Shown: positions 28,082 through 36,894, numbered from the stretch's first letter. The stretch: 64,000 nucleotides of DNA from Vibrio spartinae (GCF_024347135.1 NZ_AP024907.1:3277001-3341000), one strand, 5' to 3'. The notes: generated by a model not told the origin, from the letters alone. Program-made: numbers and translations.

Positions 28082-29373
28082 TGTTCAAATTTCTGTGTCA
28101 TTTCTTTAAACTGAACCAAAAAGGAAATGACACCTTATGTCTGACGATAAATTCGAAATTGATATTCAAGCTTTTGCCAAAGCATTGCAATCCGGTCAGG
28201 GCCTCAACGGCAAAGACGGTTTGCTCACCCCGTTGATTAAGCAAATCACTGAAGCCGCGCTCGGGGCTGAAATCGAACAGCACCTTGAAGCTGAGCCCGA
28301 CAATCGCAAAAATGGAAAATCCCGCAAAACCGTTAAAACCTCATCCGGGGAATTTGAACTTGAAACGCCCCGTGACCGAAATGGCTCTTTTGACCCGCAA
28401 ACTGTCAAGAAGCACCAGACCCGACTGACCGATGAGATGGAACGTAATGTCCTCTCCCTGTTTGCCCTTGGCAACAGCTATCAACATATCCGGGAATATC
28501 TGCTGGATATGTATGGTATCAGCGTTTCCAATGGCACGATTAACGCCATCACCGACCGTCTTATCCCTGAGCTCAGAGCATGGCAGGAGCGGGATTTAGA
28601 CCCCGTCTATCCGGTCGTCTGGCTTGATGCCGTTCACTACAAAATCAAGGAAAACGGTCGCTTTGTTTCCAAAGCCATTTACACCATCCTTGCACTCAAT
28701 ATCGAAGGAAAAAAAGAGCTGCTGGGGATTTATCTCTCTGATGCCGAAGGCGCGCATTACTGGCTCAGTGTCCTGACCGACTTACAAAATCGCGGTGTCA
28801 AAGATATTTGTATTGCTTGTGTCGATGGCCTCAAAGGGTTCCCTCAGGCGATTGAAACCATTTACCCGCAGACTGAAGTCCAACTCTGTGTTATCCATCA
28901 AATCCGTAACTCGATGAAGTATGTCGCCAGCAAAAATCAGAAAGCGTTTATGGCGGATTTAAAATGTGTTTATAAAGCGGCAACCCTTAAAGCTGCCGAA
29001 CATGAGCTGGATGAGCTGGAAGCCAAATGGGGACCACAATACCCGCTGGTGATTCAGTCATGGCGCAATAAATGGGAGAACTTATCGGTGTATTTCAAAT
29101 ATCCCGAACAGGTCCGCAGAGCCATTTACACCACCAATGCGGTTGAGGCGGTACATCGTCAGTTCCGCAAACTGACCAAAACCAAGGGCGGTTTTGCTAA
29201 TGAAACCAGCTTGCTCAAGCTGTTGTATGCAGGTATGTTGAAAGCCAGTGAAAAGTGGACGCATCCGGTGCAGAACTGGAACCTGACACTGTCTCAGCTC
29301 AGCATCCACTTTGAAGGCAGACTCACTCCATATCTGGATTTATAAAAATGGGCGTGACACAGAATAATGAACA
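28082..29373 (+). mobile_element. IS256-family insertion sequence
   Basis: About 1.29 kb. Imperfect terminal repeats: TGTTCAAATTTCTGTGTCA on the left and, inverted, TGTTCATTATTCTGTGTCA on the right (16 of 19 match). I could not find the expected 8-9-bp target duplication, so a small adjacent deletion is possible. Confidence 0.85.
28137..29345 (+). CDS. IS256-family (mutator-type) transposase
   Basis: 402 residues, typical length. The DDE elements of the family are visible: D in YPVVWLDAVHYKIKENGRF, D in IACVDGLKGFPQAIE, the CVIHQIRNS motif and E in YTTNAVEAVHRQFRK. The ATG follows AAGGAAATGACACCTT at suitable spacing. The transposase reads rightwards, against the cargo operon it interrupts. 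Confidence 0.95.
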   Translation: MSDDKFEIDIQAFAKALQSGQGLNGKDGLLTPLIKQITEAALGAEIEQHLEAEPDNRKNGKSRKTVKTSSGEFELETPRDRNGSFDPQTVKKHQTRLTDEMERNVLSLFALGNSYQHIREYLLDMYGISVSNGTINAITDRLIPELRAWQERDLDPVYPVVWLDAVHYKIKENGRFVSKAIYTILALNIEGKKELLGIYLSDAEGAHYWLSVLTDLQNRGVKDICIACVDGLKGFPQAIETIYPQTEVQLCVIHQIRNSMKYVASKNQKAFMADLKCVYKAATLKAAEHELDELEAKWGPQYPLVIQSWRNKWENLSVYFKYPEQVRRAIYTTNAVEAVHRQFRKLTKTKGGFANETSLLKLLYAGMLKASEKWTHPVQNWNLTLSQLSIHFEGRLTPYLDL

Positions 29374-29650
29374 GTCTCACGCTTTTACAGCAGTCACCAC
29401 CAGAGGTAGATGAGCTATCGCAATGAATAGAACTATCGCTCTTTGTCACCTCCATCGATGGGCAGCCTATCATCGCATGATGACTTGCTGTGGCCTCAGA
29501 CATTTCCATCGAGTCATGATTAGAGGGTTGAACTAAATAGGTCGATATTGGACTCATATCCATCATTGGCATACTTGAGACGTAGCTCGACATCAACATC
29601 GCTAAGGTGCTGATAATCAAAATGCTTGTTTGTCTCAAAGAGTTTGTCAT
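29374..29650 (-). pseudogene. N-terminal part of IS-split Met/Cys-rich secreted protein
   Basis: Starts at MTNSLRQTSILIISTLAMLM (AAAGG upstream of the ATG at 29650). A signal peptide is followed by a Met/His/Cys-rich stretch (SMPMMDMSPIS, MEMSEATASHHAM, CDSSSTSGGDCCKSV), in line with copper binding. The frame then runs into the IS256-family element. With the 27976-28080 fragment it forms one original gene of about 125 residues between cusS and cusC. Small proteins of this kind commonly accompany Cus operons in marine bacteria; I cannot give a family name with certainty. Confidence 0.75.
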
Positions 29651-29711
29651 GTCGTACCTTTTCACTTTGCGTTCATTATAAGAACTGGTGGGCAATAGTG
29701 ATATTAAAAAC

Positions 29712-31040
29712 TTATTGGAGCTCAGGATTATTGAAAATAAATACGAATTCAGTTCGCTCATCCTTCGCATTGACTAAGATATCCCCGTGATGTGCTTTCA
29801 TAATAGCCTTAGCTATAGGAAGCCCTAATCCAGCACCAACACTTCCGTTATGGACACGCGACTTATCGGAACGATAGAACCGTTCAAATATATAGGGCAA
29901 AGAGCTCAAAGGGATAGGCTCACCAACATTGCTAATTGTCACCTTAATGCTCGTTTCTGATTCTGAGATTACTACTGATATATCCGTATTATGAAAGCAG
30001 TGCCTCAACGCATTAGACAACACATTACCAAATGCTCGTTGAAGCATATCTTTGTCACCATACAGAGTCGACGAACCATCTAGAGTAAATCGAACGTTTT
30101 TCTCTTCCGCCAACGCTTCGTAATACTCAAGTAAGGGTGTGATAACCTCTTTCAACTCTAACTCTGATTCGGTCTTATGCAGAAGTTGGTTCTCTGATTT
30201 AGCTAGGTACAGCGTATCTGAAATGGTCTTATTGAATCGCTCCAACTCTTCGACATTAGATACCAAAATGTCTTGGTACTCTTCAACGGAGCGCTCTATA
30301 CCAAGTGCAACTTGAGTCTGGGTCTGGATATTGTTCAACGGTGTTCTTAACTCATGAGCAATATCTGATGAAAACTCACTCAACCTGAGGTAGCCTTCTT
30401 GTAACCTCTCTAACATTTCATTTTGAGAAATAATTAAGCTGCTTAACTCCTTTGGAAGTGAGTCACTTGGTATACGCATGCTGAGGTTGCTCGTATTCAC
30501 TTGCGCGATATACTCTTTTAATTGCTTCAGTGGCTGTAATCCATTTCTAACAATAATTAATGCGTAAGCACCTGACAAACTCAGTGTCAAAACTAATGTC
30601 CAAAATAGAATAGTATTTAGCTTGTCGAAAAACACCTTATGGTGAGTTACATCCATTGCCAGAACAATCTCACCACCTTTTATCTCAGGGTAATCAAACT
30701 TAAAAGCATGAAAACGGTTATTGCCTACACTCCATTCATATGAGGATCTGCCTATCAGCTCAGATGGAAAATCAATAGTTTCATTATTTGTTTTCACCAC
30801 CTGTTTGTTGTTTAAGACCCAAGCGGAAATATCCCAAGAATGGAACAAGTCTAAATCACGCTCAACAGTGCCTATCAAAGGGCGGAGTTTTGTTTCTAGG
30901 TGCCTATAGTCCTGTTCATTAAAGTGGTTCTTGATAGCGTGTTGGATCGTTAAAGCAAACACGACTAAAACCACAAAAGAGGCTGTGACAAACATAAACA
31001 CCAGTTTGCGTGCGATTGATTGATTTAGTAATTTTTTCAT
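29712..31040 (-). CDS. cusS: CusS-type copper-sensing histidine kinase
   Basis: 442 residues: TM1 about 12-34, a periplasmic sensor loop about 35-145, TM2 about 150-170, HAMP, then HisKA with the phosphorylated His at about 229 (SSDIAHELRTPLNNI) and HATPase with N box LSNALRHCF and GAGLGLPIAKAIM. It overlaps the response regulator gene by 4 bp (ATGA). The neighbourhood (RND pump, cupredoxin) makes Cu(I)/Ag(I) in the periplasm the likely signal. Confidence 0.9.
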   Translation of the reverse strand: MKKLLNQSIARKLVFMFVTASFVVLVVFALTIQHAIKNHFNEQDYRHLETKLRPLIGTVERDLDLFHSWDISAWVLNNKQVVKTNNETIDFPSELIGRSSYEWSVGNNRFHAFKFDYPEIKGGEIVLAMDVTHHKVFFDKLNTILFWTLVLTLSLSGAYALIIVRNGLQPLKQLKEYIAQVNTSNLSMRIPSDSLPKELSSLIISQNEMLERLQEGYLRLSEFSSDIAHELRTPLNNIQTQTQVALGIERSVEEYQDILVSNVEELERFNKTISDTLYLAKSENQLLHKTESELELKEVITPLLEYYEALAEEKNVRFTLDGSSTLYGDKDMLQRAFGNVLSNALRHCFHNTDISVVISESETSIKVTISNVGEPIPLSSLPYIFERFYRSDKSRVHNGSVGAGLGLPIAKAIMKAHHGDILVNAKDERTEFVFIFNNPELQ

Positions 31041-31720
31041 TCTACGCCGTCATCAAGCTTGTACCCCATACCTCGCACGGTCTGGATGAGTTTGTTTTGA
31101 TAAGGCTTGTCGATTTTCGACCTCAATCTTTTCACTGCTGCATCAATAACATTCGTATCACTATCAAAGTTCATATCCCAAACAGCGGACGCTATCTGAG
31201 TGCGAGTGACGACTTGACCTCTTTTCGCAAATAGATATTCCAACAAAGAAAACTCTTTTGCTGTCAGAGGGATCGTGTCATCATTACGAGTCGCCTTTCG
31301 TTTAAGCAAGTCGAGGCTCAAATCAGCAACACATAGAACAGACTCTGTCTTGACTGTTGCGGCTTGATGACGTAATGCGTTTTTGACTCTTGCTAGCAAC
31401 TCAACAAAGGCAAAAGGTTTGACAAGGTAATCATTCGCTCCTAGCTCAAGCCCTTTCACTCTATCTTCCACCTGATCTTTAGCGGATAGAATAATGACAG
31501 GTGTAGTAAGTTCACTGCTGCGAAGCGTCTGTAATAGCTGCCACCCATTCAGCTTTGGTAGCATAATGTCTAAGACTATAAGATCATATTCATTGGTCGT
31601 AGCTAAGTACAAAGCATCTACACCGTCGGTAGATAGATCTACATTGTACCCTGACTCCATTAAACCTTTTTTAAGATAGGATCCTGCTTTCTCTTCATCT
31701 TCTACAACGAGTAACTTCAT
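31037..31720 (-). CDS. cusR: CusR-type response regulator (OmpR/PhoB family)
   Basis: 227 residues. The receiver domain has the acidic pocket (VVEDEE), phosphoacceptor D51 (IVLDIMLPKLNG), T/S (ILSAKD) and K (LVKPFAF). A winged-helix DNA-binding domain follows (about 130-225; NVIDAAVKRLRSKIDKPYQN). It is expected to bind the two TGACA-N4-TGTCA palindromes found at 32587-32608 and 33438-33451, which match the E. coli CusR box. Upstream partner of cusS in one operon. Confidence 0.95.
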   Translation of the reverse strand: MKLLVVEDEEKAGSYLKKGLMESGYNVDLSTDGVDALYLATTNEYDLIVLDIMLPKLNGWQLLQTLRSSELTTPVIILSAKDQVEDRVKGLELGANDYLVKPFAFVELLARVKNALRHQAATVKTESVLCVADLSLDLLKRKATRNDDTIPLTAKEFSLLEYLFAKRGQVVTRTQIASAVWDMNFDSDTNVIDAAVKRLRSKIDKPYQNKLIQTVRGMGYKLDDGVE

Positions 31721-31750
31721 ATAAGAAAAATACCTTGGTTTCCTTCGGTG

Positions 31751-32092
31751 TTATACATCAAGCTTGTGATTATATGATGGGTTAGAAATCTGTTTTTTCA
31801 TATTATTATCAAACAACAAAACGTTCTCTATAACAGACGTAACACCATTGCCTTCTTGTGACACACATAGGGTATCCAGTAGTGCCCCAACCAAGCTCTG
31901 AGTATGGCTATGACCAATGAAAACATCTAGTTGGTAATGTGTGTTTAAAGCATGGGTATCAATTACGTTCGTATGCCTTCCACGCCCTTGCACTTGACTA
32001 ATCGTGAAGTTTCGCACACCTTCCTCTGCGAGGATCGATTCTATATCGTCAAGCTTTTGCTCCTGAAATATTATCGAAATTTTATCAATCAT
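31751..32092 (-). CDS. P-II-like signalling protein of the metal cassette
   Basis: 113 residues, AAGGAG before the ATG. The beta-alpha-beta start KISIIFQEQKLDDIESILAE and the middle (FTISQVQGRGRHTNVIDTHA) resemble the P-II/CutA-like ferredoxin fold, with the T-loop region altered. Genuine GlnB uridylylation and ATP-site motifs are not recognisable. P-II-like proteins encoded beside metal-efflux operons are known; the ligand here is unknown. It lies 30 bp upstream of cusR on the same strand, downstream of the DUF3316 gene, so probably induced with them. Confidence 0.7.
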   Translation of the reverse strand: MIDKISIIFQEQKLDDIESILAEEGVRNFTISQVQGRGRHTNVIDTHALNTHYQLDVFIGHSHTQSLVGALLDTLCVSQEGNGVTSVIENVLLFDNNMKKQISNPSYNHKLDV

Positions 32093-32144
32093 AGCTGCTC
32101 CTTAGCCCTTAGAACAAGTTAAGGTTCTAAGGGCTCTGCTGAGT

Positions 32145-32519
32145 TTAGTTGTTGTCTCGTTCTTTATAATGGACATAAAGATGTACTTTCGCTACATATT
32201 CTAGCTGACCTTGAGTATTCAATCTTTCTTGAACAGTTACATACCCTCCATCTTCTAGGTGAGTCTTATCTCGATCAATACCATAACTTATAAGGACTAG
32301 AGCTGCATTTAAGTCTCGCCCGCTCATACCCTCAAACTCTAACAGTTTTTCTGCCCCTAACGTGTATGCTTCTTGTTTAGAGCCCACTGCCTCAATAGAT
32401 ACCGTTTTATGATCTACTCGACTAATGTAATTGCCACCGGTATACAACGGCTGAGCAATTGCAGCGGCGCTAGTCAGCAAAATAGAGCTAGTTAATAGCA
32501 TTTTGTTTAATAAGTTCAT
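32145..32519 (-). CDS. DUF3316-like periplasmic protein
   Basis: 124 residues with a signal peptide (about 1-22, AAAIAQ). The mature part has TVSIEAVGSKQEAYTLGAEK and a C-terminal beta strand rich in Y and V. It resembles small Vibrio proteins annotated as DUF3316; function unknown. RBS AAGGAAAA. It is the first gene of a minus-strand unit reaching to cusS, with a CusR-box-like palindrome 68-89 bp upstream of the ATG. Confidence 0.7.
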   Translation of the reverse strand: MNLLNKMLLTSSILLTSAAAIAQPLYTGGNYISRVDHKTVSIEAVGSKQEAYTLGAEKLLEFEGMSGRDLNAALVLISYGIDRDKTHLEDGGYVTVQERLNTQGQLEYVAKVHLYVHYKERDNN

Positions 32520-32586
32520 TTACTTTTCCTTTTCTGTTTTGACGAACTAAGTTTAGCTAAATTATTGTGACGATTTCCGGCACTCA

Positions 32587-32608
32587 AATATGACACTTTT
32601 GTCATATT
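32587..32608 (-). promoter_or_regulatory. CusR-box-like palindrome
   Basis: Perfect inverted repeat AATATGACA / TGTCATATT around CTTT. The core TGACA-N4-TGTCA equals the E. coli CusR box core. Its position upstream of the DUF3316-PII-cusR-cusS unit suggests autoregulation of cusRS. Confidence 0.8.
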
Positions 32609-32714
32609 GAGATTTAGGTGGTAGGTAATCAAAAAACTTTTCACCACAACGAAATCAAGCAACCCTATAAGCAGCCTTGTTGTAATTGCGATGAATCCTG
32701 TGGCAATAAACGAT

Positions 32715-32750
32715 AAAGAGCCGCCCAGTTAGCTGAGGCGGCTCTTTTTT
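32715..32750 (+). terminator. Rho-independent terminator
   Basis: AAAGAGCCGCC (32715-32725) / GGCGGCTCTTT (32737-32747) plus T run. It lies after the gene at 32803 on the minus strand; the strong T run is on the plus side, so it may work bidirectionally. Confidence 0.8.
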
Positions 32751-32802
32751 ACTAGAAAAAGTAAAGGGGATCTCTTTTTCTGATTACGAGTATTTCATTG
32801 GT

Positions 32803-33045
32803 TCAGCTACTCATCATTTTTTTGCACTCTTCTGGCATGTCTTCCATGTTCATGCTTTGCATCATTTGCATGTGTTCTATCATCCTATCGTGATCCTTCA
32901 TCTTATCCGCGTGAGATTGCTTAACATGCACTTTCTCATTTTGCGCGACATTGTGATGTCGATGCTGATCATCGATGGAACTTGTTGCTAACACCGGCAT
33001 CGCAACTAGACCACTAAATAACACTGATACATATAACTTTTTCAT
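32803..33045 (-). CDS. Small His/Met-rich periplasmic protein
   Basis: 80 residues with a signal peptide (about 1-20, AMPVLA). The mature 60 residues are rich in H and M (DDQHRHHN, DHDRMIEHMQMMQSMNMEDM) with one Cys near the end. Such composition indicates binding of Cu(I)/Ag(I) in the periplasm. It follows the membrane protein gene at 33065 by 19 bp. No named family recognised. Confidence 0.75.
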   Translation of the reverse strand: MKKLYVSVLFSGLVAMPVLATSSIDDQHRHHNVAQNEKVHVKQSHADKMKDHDRMIEHMQMMQSMNMEDMPEECKKMMSS

Positions 33046-33064
33046 AACATCACTTAACCCTTAC

Positions 33065-33352
33065 TTATGCTTTGAACTGTTGATTGTTTTCAATTTTTTC
33101 CACCGATTGCTCGTTGGCTTCGGAGTCTTTCTTTTCACTTGGCATCATCATCTTCATCATTAAACCATGCATAGCTAAACAGATGATTAATGGAACAATC
33201 GCACTACTAAGGTATGCCCAACTAAATATCTCTTGGCTAGAAGAGAGAATAAATAATGGAATACCCACCATTAATAACGCGCATAGAACCATCATCCATC
33301 CATGACCTTTATGATGACCATTCTTGTGACAATCTGATTTTTTGCTTTTCAT
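33065..33352 (-). CDS. Small two-TM membrane protein (DUF2933-like)
   Basis: 95 residues from the ATG at 33352 (GGAG 9 bp upstream; the frame also opens with a TTG at 33367). A His-rich N-terminus (CHKNGHHKGHGW) precedes two hydrophobic segments (about 20-42 and 48-66), the second ending in a Met cluster HGLMMKMMM, then a charged tail. It resembles small membrane proteins annotated DUF2933 in copper islands. Under the CusR-box-like site at 33438. Confidence 0.65.
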   Translation of the reverse strand: MKSKKSDCHKNGHHKGHGWMMVLCALLMVGIPLFILSSSQEIFSWAYLSSAIVPLIICLAMHGLMMKMMMPSEKKDSEANEQSVEKIENNQQFKA

Positions 33353-33437
33353 TCTCTTGCTCTCCAAAATAACTTTAACTCGTTTAACTGAGACTCAGTT
33401 TATCGCAACGCTTAGATCAGGAGTGGGGAGGGGTTCA

Positions 33438-33451
33438 TGACAATTTTGTCA
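33438..33451 (-). promoter_or_regulatory. Second CusR-box-like palindrome
   Basis: TGACA-ATTT-TGTCA, same core and spacing as the site at 32587-32608. It lies 86 bp upstream of the membrane protein gene at 33352 and just after the small peptide gene at 33454. Confidence 0.75.
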
Positions 33452-33453
33452 CC

Positions 33454-33528
33454 TTAGCCGTTTTTCTTACCCCAAAACCACCAGACTATAAACACGATTG
33501 CTGTAAGACCTAATATATTGACTAACAT
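33454..33528 (-). CDS. 24-residue membrane peptide after copA
   Basis: Reads MLVNILGLTAIVFIVWWFWG then KKNG. RBS GAGGAG is upstream of the ATG at 33528; the gene starts 5 bp after the copA stop. It is one membrane helix with a WWFW belt and basic end. The same kind of N-terminal helix begins larger membrane-anchored cupredoxin-domain proteins, so this may be a minimal relative or a small subunit of the ATPase. Confidence 0.7.
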   Translation of the reverse strand: MLVNILGLTAIVFIVWWFWGKKNG

Positions 33529-33532
33529 AGTA

Positions 33533-36253
33533 TTACTCCTCATTGGTTGTAGAGGCTGAAGCTGGTGTATAAAAGCGCAAGCGATTAGCATTGGTTACAA
33601 CAGTAACAGAGGACAGTGACATCGCAGCCCCAGCGATGATCGGACTTAATAGCCAACCCGTGAACGGAAACAGAAGCCCTGCTGCCACAGGAATACCCAA
33701 GCTGTTATAGATAAACGCCCCCCACAAGTTCTGCTTAATGTTTTTCATTGTGGCAGTACTGATCCCAATCACATCTGAGATACCGTGGAGTGAGCTGCGC
33801 ATCAAGGTAATATCGGCACTTTCAATCGCGACATCCGTACCACTGCCAATAGCAAAACCAACGTCTGATTGAGCAAGTGCTGGCGCATCATTGATACCAT
33901 CACCGACCATGCCGACAACATGCCCTTTCGCTTGCAACTGTTTAATCCAGTCAAGCTTATCCTCAGGCATCAATTCCGCATGATATTCATCAACATTCGC
34001 GAGTGATGCCACCGCCTTCGCTGTATTGTGGTTATCCCCCGTTAGCATCACGACATGAATGCCTTGCTGATGAAAACGATTTATCGCACTTCGAGCATCA
34101 TCTCGAATCGGGTCACTGATACCGAACAGCGCTTGCACTTGAGCGCCTATCGCAAAATACACCACTGTGGTGGCTTCTTGCTCCCACTGCAATGCATGCT
34201 CTGTAACCAATTCAACATTGACGTTAAACTGTTTCATCAGCTTGCGATTGCCAAGCAACACGCGTTGACCCGCATACTGAGCCTGAACACCAAGTCCGGT
34301 TAATGACTCGAAATCTGACACTTCTGGTAAGCGCGCTTCATCACGCACCTCACTTTGAGTAAATGCGATTAACGCTTTAGCTAGCGGATGGTTAGATCCT
34401 TTCTCCAAAGCATTGACCAGAGGCAGAAACTCTGAATCATCTGACAACGAGACAAAATTTGTTACTTCAGGTTTACCTTGAGTAATCGTACCGGTTTTAT
34501 CCAGTACGACGACATCCAACTCACTGGCTCTTTGTAACGCTTCTCCATTTCGGATTAGCCCGCCAAACTCGGCTGCCTTACCGACACCGATCATAGTAGA
34601 AATCGGCGTTGCTAGACCAAGTGCACAAGGGCATGCGATGATCAACACCGAGGTAGCTGCCACTATCATATAGACTAAGGAAGGTTGAGGGCCAAAGTTA
34701 TACCAAACCAGCGCTGTCAGAATCGATAGAATCATCACGGTTGGTACAAACACTGAAGACACTTTATCGGCTAGATGGCTGATTGGTGGCTTTGAGTTTT
34801 GCGCGTTCGACACCATGCTGATGATCTGAGCAAGAACGGTATCACTGCCCACTTTCTGCGCCTCAAAAACGAAACTTCCGTGGTCATTAATCGTCCCGGC
34901 AGACACTGAGCTGCCCACTTGTTTAACAACAGGAATTGGCTCTCCAGTGAGCATAGACTCATCAATCGTTGTCTCGCCCTCTGTAATCACACCATCAACC
35001 GGGACTTTTTCACCGGCTCTAACCCGAATCAAGTCGCCGGTGATAACTTGTTCAATCGATAAAGACATCTCCTTGCCGTCACGAATCACCATGGCAGTTT
35101 TGACTCTCAAATCAAGCAAACGCTTGATAGCCTGCGAAGTTCTGCCTCGAGCCTTTAACTCAAGCGCCTGTCCTAAATTGATTAAACCAATGATCATGGC
35201 TGTAGCTTCAAAGTAGAGGTGCCTTGCACTTTCCGGAAGCCACTGCGGCCCGACAACGACCACCATTGAATAGAGCCAAGCGGTACCCGTTCCCAGCGCT
35301 ATTAATGTGTCCATGTTCGCATTACGGTTCAGAAAGGCCTTCCAAGCTCCAGTAAAAAAGTGCTTGCCCGCACGGACTAAAATGAAAAATGTCACTAAAC
35401 CTAAGGCCAACCATAGTAACTGCTCAGATTGCGTATTGACATTCATTGGTCCGCCGAACAGACCGTACACCATCAACGGTACTCCGAGACCAAGACCAAT
35501 AACGCTTTGTTTTACTTTAAAGCGATACTCCTCAGATTCACGCTCTTCTTTGAGGTCACTTGCTAACGCCTGATCGACAATTTCTTCTGCGTCATATCCT
35601 GCGCCTTGTATCGCCTCAATTAGTACGCTGGCAGGCTGACTTGAAACCACGGTCGCCGTTCGATTCGCAAAGTTCACGTCAACAGAGTCGACACCTGACA
35701 CCGATATAAGAGCACCTTCAATCGTGTTAACACAACTTGCGCAAGTGACACCGATTAATGACAGCTCGATACTGACATCCAACGCCTGTGTTGTTTTCAC
35801 TTTGTTCGATTTAATTACATCCGTAGTTTGTGGTTGCGTGTCATCAGTCATACCGCTATAACCCAGTTCGACTAATACGCTTTCAATGTCATTGCCGTTC
35901 AAACTGCTATTCACAACCAATGTTTGATTTTCTAAATCAACAACCACTTGAGCAGCACCATCCAATGCACCTATCGCTTGAGTGATTTTACCCACACAGT
36001 GTTGGCAAGTAACATTAGATACTGATGTACGGTACTCTTGTTGCGTAGGTATTGAAGCCGCATAACCTAACTTTGCAAGGACTTCTATCGCGCTTTCTGG
36101 CAGCAACGTGGTTATGAGCTCTGCTCTGTTTTTCGTATCATTAATAGTGAAAGATACATCAGGGTCTCTTTCACGTAACCCATCTACAATTTTAGCGACA
36201 CATCGGCCACAGTTAATGCCGGAAAGTGCTAGAGAATACTGTGTTGTGTTCAT
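33533..36253 (-). CDS. copA: CopA-type Cu(I) P1B-ATPase with three HMA domains
   Basis: 906 residues, longer than E. coli CopA (two metal-binding domains). HMA-type motifs: C15/C18 (GINCGRC), C83/C86 (NVTCQHC), C171/C174 (GVTCASC). Membrane and catalytic motifs in order: TGEP (actuator), CPCALG (TM metal site), DKTGTIT (phosphorylated Asp), GSNHPLAKA, GDGINDAPAL, and the YN / MSLSSV copper-site residues near the end. It pumps Cu(I) out of the cytoplasm. It is separated by 1 bp from the MerR-type regulator gene, in one operon from the dyad-type promoter at 36895. Confidence 0.95.
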   Translation of the reverse strand: MNTTQYSLALSGINCGRCVAKIVDGLRERDPDVSFTINDTKNRAELITTLLPESAIEVLAKLGYAASIPTQQEYRTSVSNVTCQHCVGKITQAIGALDGAAQVVVDLENQTLVVNSSLNGNDIESVLVELGYSGMTDDTQPQTTDVIKSNKVKTTQALDVSIELSLIGVTCASCVNTIEGALISVSGVDSVDVNFANRTATVVSSQPASVLIEAIQGAGYDAEEIVDQALASDLKEERESEEYRFKVKQSVIGLGLGVPLMVYGLFGGPMNVNTQSEQLLWLALGLVTFFILVRAGKHFFTGAWKAFLNRNANMDTLIALGTGTAWLYSMVVVVGPQWLPESARHLYFEATAMIIGLINLGQALELKARGRTSQAIKRLLDLRVKTAMVIRDGKEMSLSIEQVITGDLIRVRAGEKVPVDGVITEGETTIDESMLTGEPIPVVKQVGSSVSAGTINDHGSFVFEAQKVGSDTVLAQIISMVSNAQNSKPPISHLADKVSSVFVPTVMILSILTALVWYNFGPQPSLVYMIVAATSVLIIACPCALGLATPISTMIGVGKAAEFGGLIRNGEALQRASELDVVVLDKTGTITQGKPEVTNFVSLSDDSEFLPLVNALEKGSNHPLAKALIAFTQSEVRDEARLPEVSDFESLTGLGVQAQYAGQRVLLGNRKLMKQFNVNVELVTEHALQWEQEATTVVYFAIGAQVQALFGISDPIRDDARSAINRFHQQGIHVVMLTGDNHNTAKAVASLANVDEYHAELMPEDKLDWIKQLQAKGHVVGMVGDGINDAPALAQSDVGFAIGSGTDVAIESADITLMRSSLHGISDVIGISTATMKNIKQNLWGAFIYNSLGIPVAAGLLFPFTGWLLSPIIAGAAMSLSSVTVVTNANRLRFYTPASASTTNEE

Positions 36254-36254
36254 G

Positions 36255-36689
36255 TTAGTTTTCCTCGGGTAATACTTGATGGTGCTTCTCAGACCAGTCC
36301 TCGATTAAGCAACATAATGCGTTGCCGTTGGGCTCCATATCCGGTTTTTCATTCCACTCTGCGTAAGTTGCTTCCATCATGGCTAAATGGCGTTGTTGCT
36401 CTTCGATCTTTTGCTTGGTTTCTACGATTTTATCAGTCAGCATTTGCCTCACAGCTGGGCAAGGAGTCAGCCCTTGCTCGGAGTAATCAATGATTTCTTG
36501 AATCTGGCTAAGGCTAAAACCAATAGATCGCGCATGAGAAATGAACTTCAGGCGATTAACCGCACTTTGCTGGTACATCTTGTAGCCATTGTTGGGGTCT
36601 CGCTCTGCATAAAGAAGGCCTTTTCTAGTGTAAAACCTGACTGTTTCAGCAGTCACACCTGCTGCTCTCGCAATTTCAGTTGTCAACAT
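36255..36689 (-). CDS. MerR-family metal regulator (CueR/ZntR-like)
   Basis: 144 residues from MLTTEIARAAGVTAETVRFY. The winged helix-turn-helix is followed by the dimerisation helix (about 80-115), with TPCPAVRQM before it and a C-terminal metal loop containing LCCLIEDWSE. The cysteine pattern is closer to ZntR/CadR (YCSILEALE) than to classical CueR, but the operon with copA implies a copper signal. I therefore leave the symbol open. The 21-bp dyad in an extended-spacer promoter upstream is its likely operator. Confidence 0.85.
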   Translation of the reverse strand: MLTTEIARAAGVTAETVRFYTRKGLLYAERDPNNGYKMYQQSAVNRLKFISHARSIGFSLSQIQEIIDYSEQGLTPCPAVRQMLTDKIVETKQKIEEQQRHLAMMEATYAEWNEKPDMEPNGNALCCLIEDWSEKHHQVLPEEN

Positions 36690-36742
36690 AATCCATGCCT
36701 CTGAAGGTTTAACGCACATGAAACTTTATTCGTTTTATGTTG

Positions 36743-36856
36743 CTAGCCAAAAATAAATGCGACTAAAAATATAATCACAAACAACCCAATAAACAGTTTA
36801 AGTAACAACTTAGGGTCACTGCTCCCACCGTTTGGGGCTTTGTTACAACAACTCAT
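36743..36856 (-). CDS. 37-residue single-TM protein with Cys pair
   Basis: Starts MSCCNKAPNGGSSDPKLLLK and continues with one membrane helix (LFIGLFVIIFLVAFIF) ending in G. GGAG lies upstream of the ATG at 36856. It is the first gene behind the MerR-type promoter, ahead of the regulator and copA. The CC pair at the N-terminus could hand over Cu(I). No family recognised. Confidence 0.65.
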   Translation of the reverse strand: MSCCNKAPNGGSSDPKLLLKLFIGLFVIIFLVAFIFG

Positions 36857-36894
36857 AACTATCTCCAATTCGTTACCAATGTGTATTAGTTGTA

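Noticed and set aside
29294..29770. 158-codon frame spanning the IS256 edge
   Set aside because: It merges IS sequence, the split Met/Cys-rich gene and upstream DNA; the real start is at 29650.
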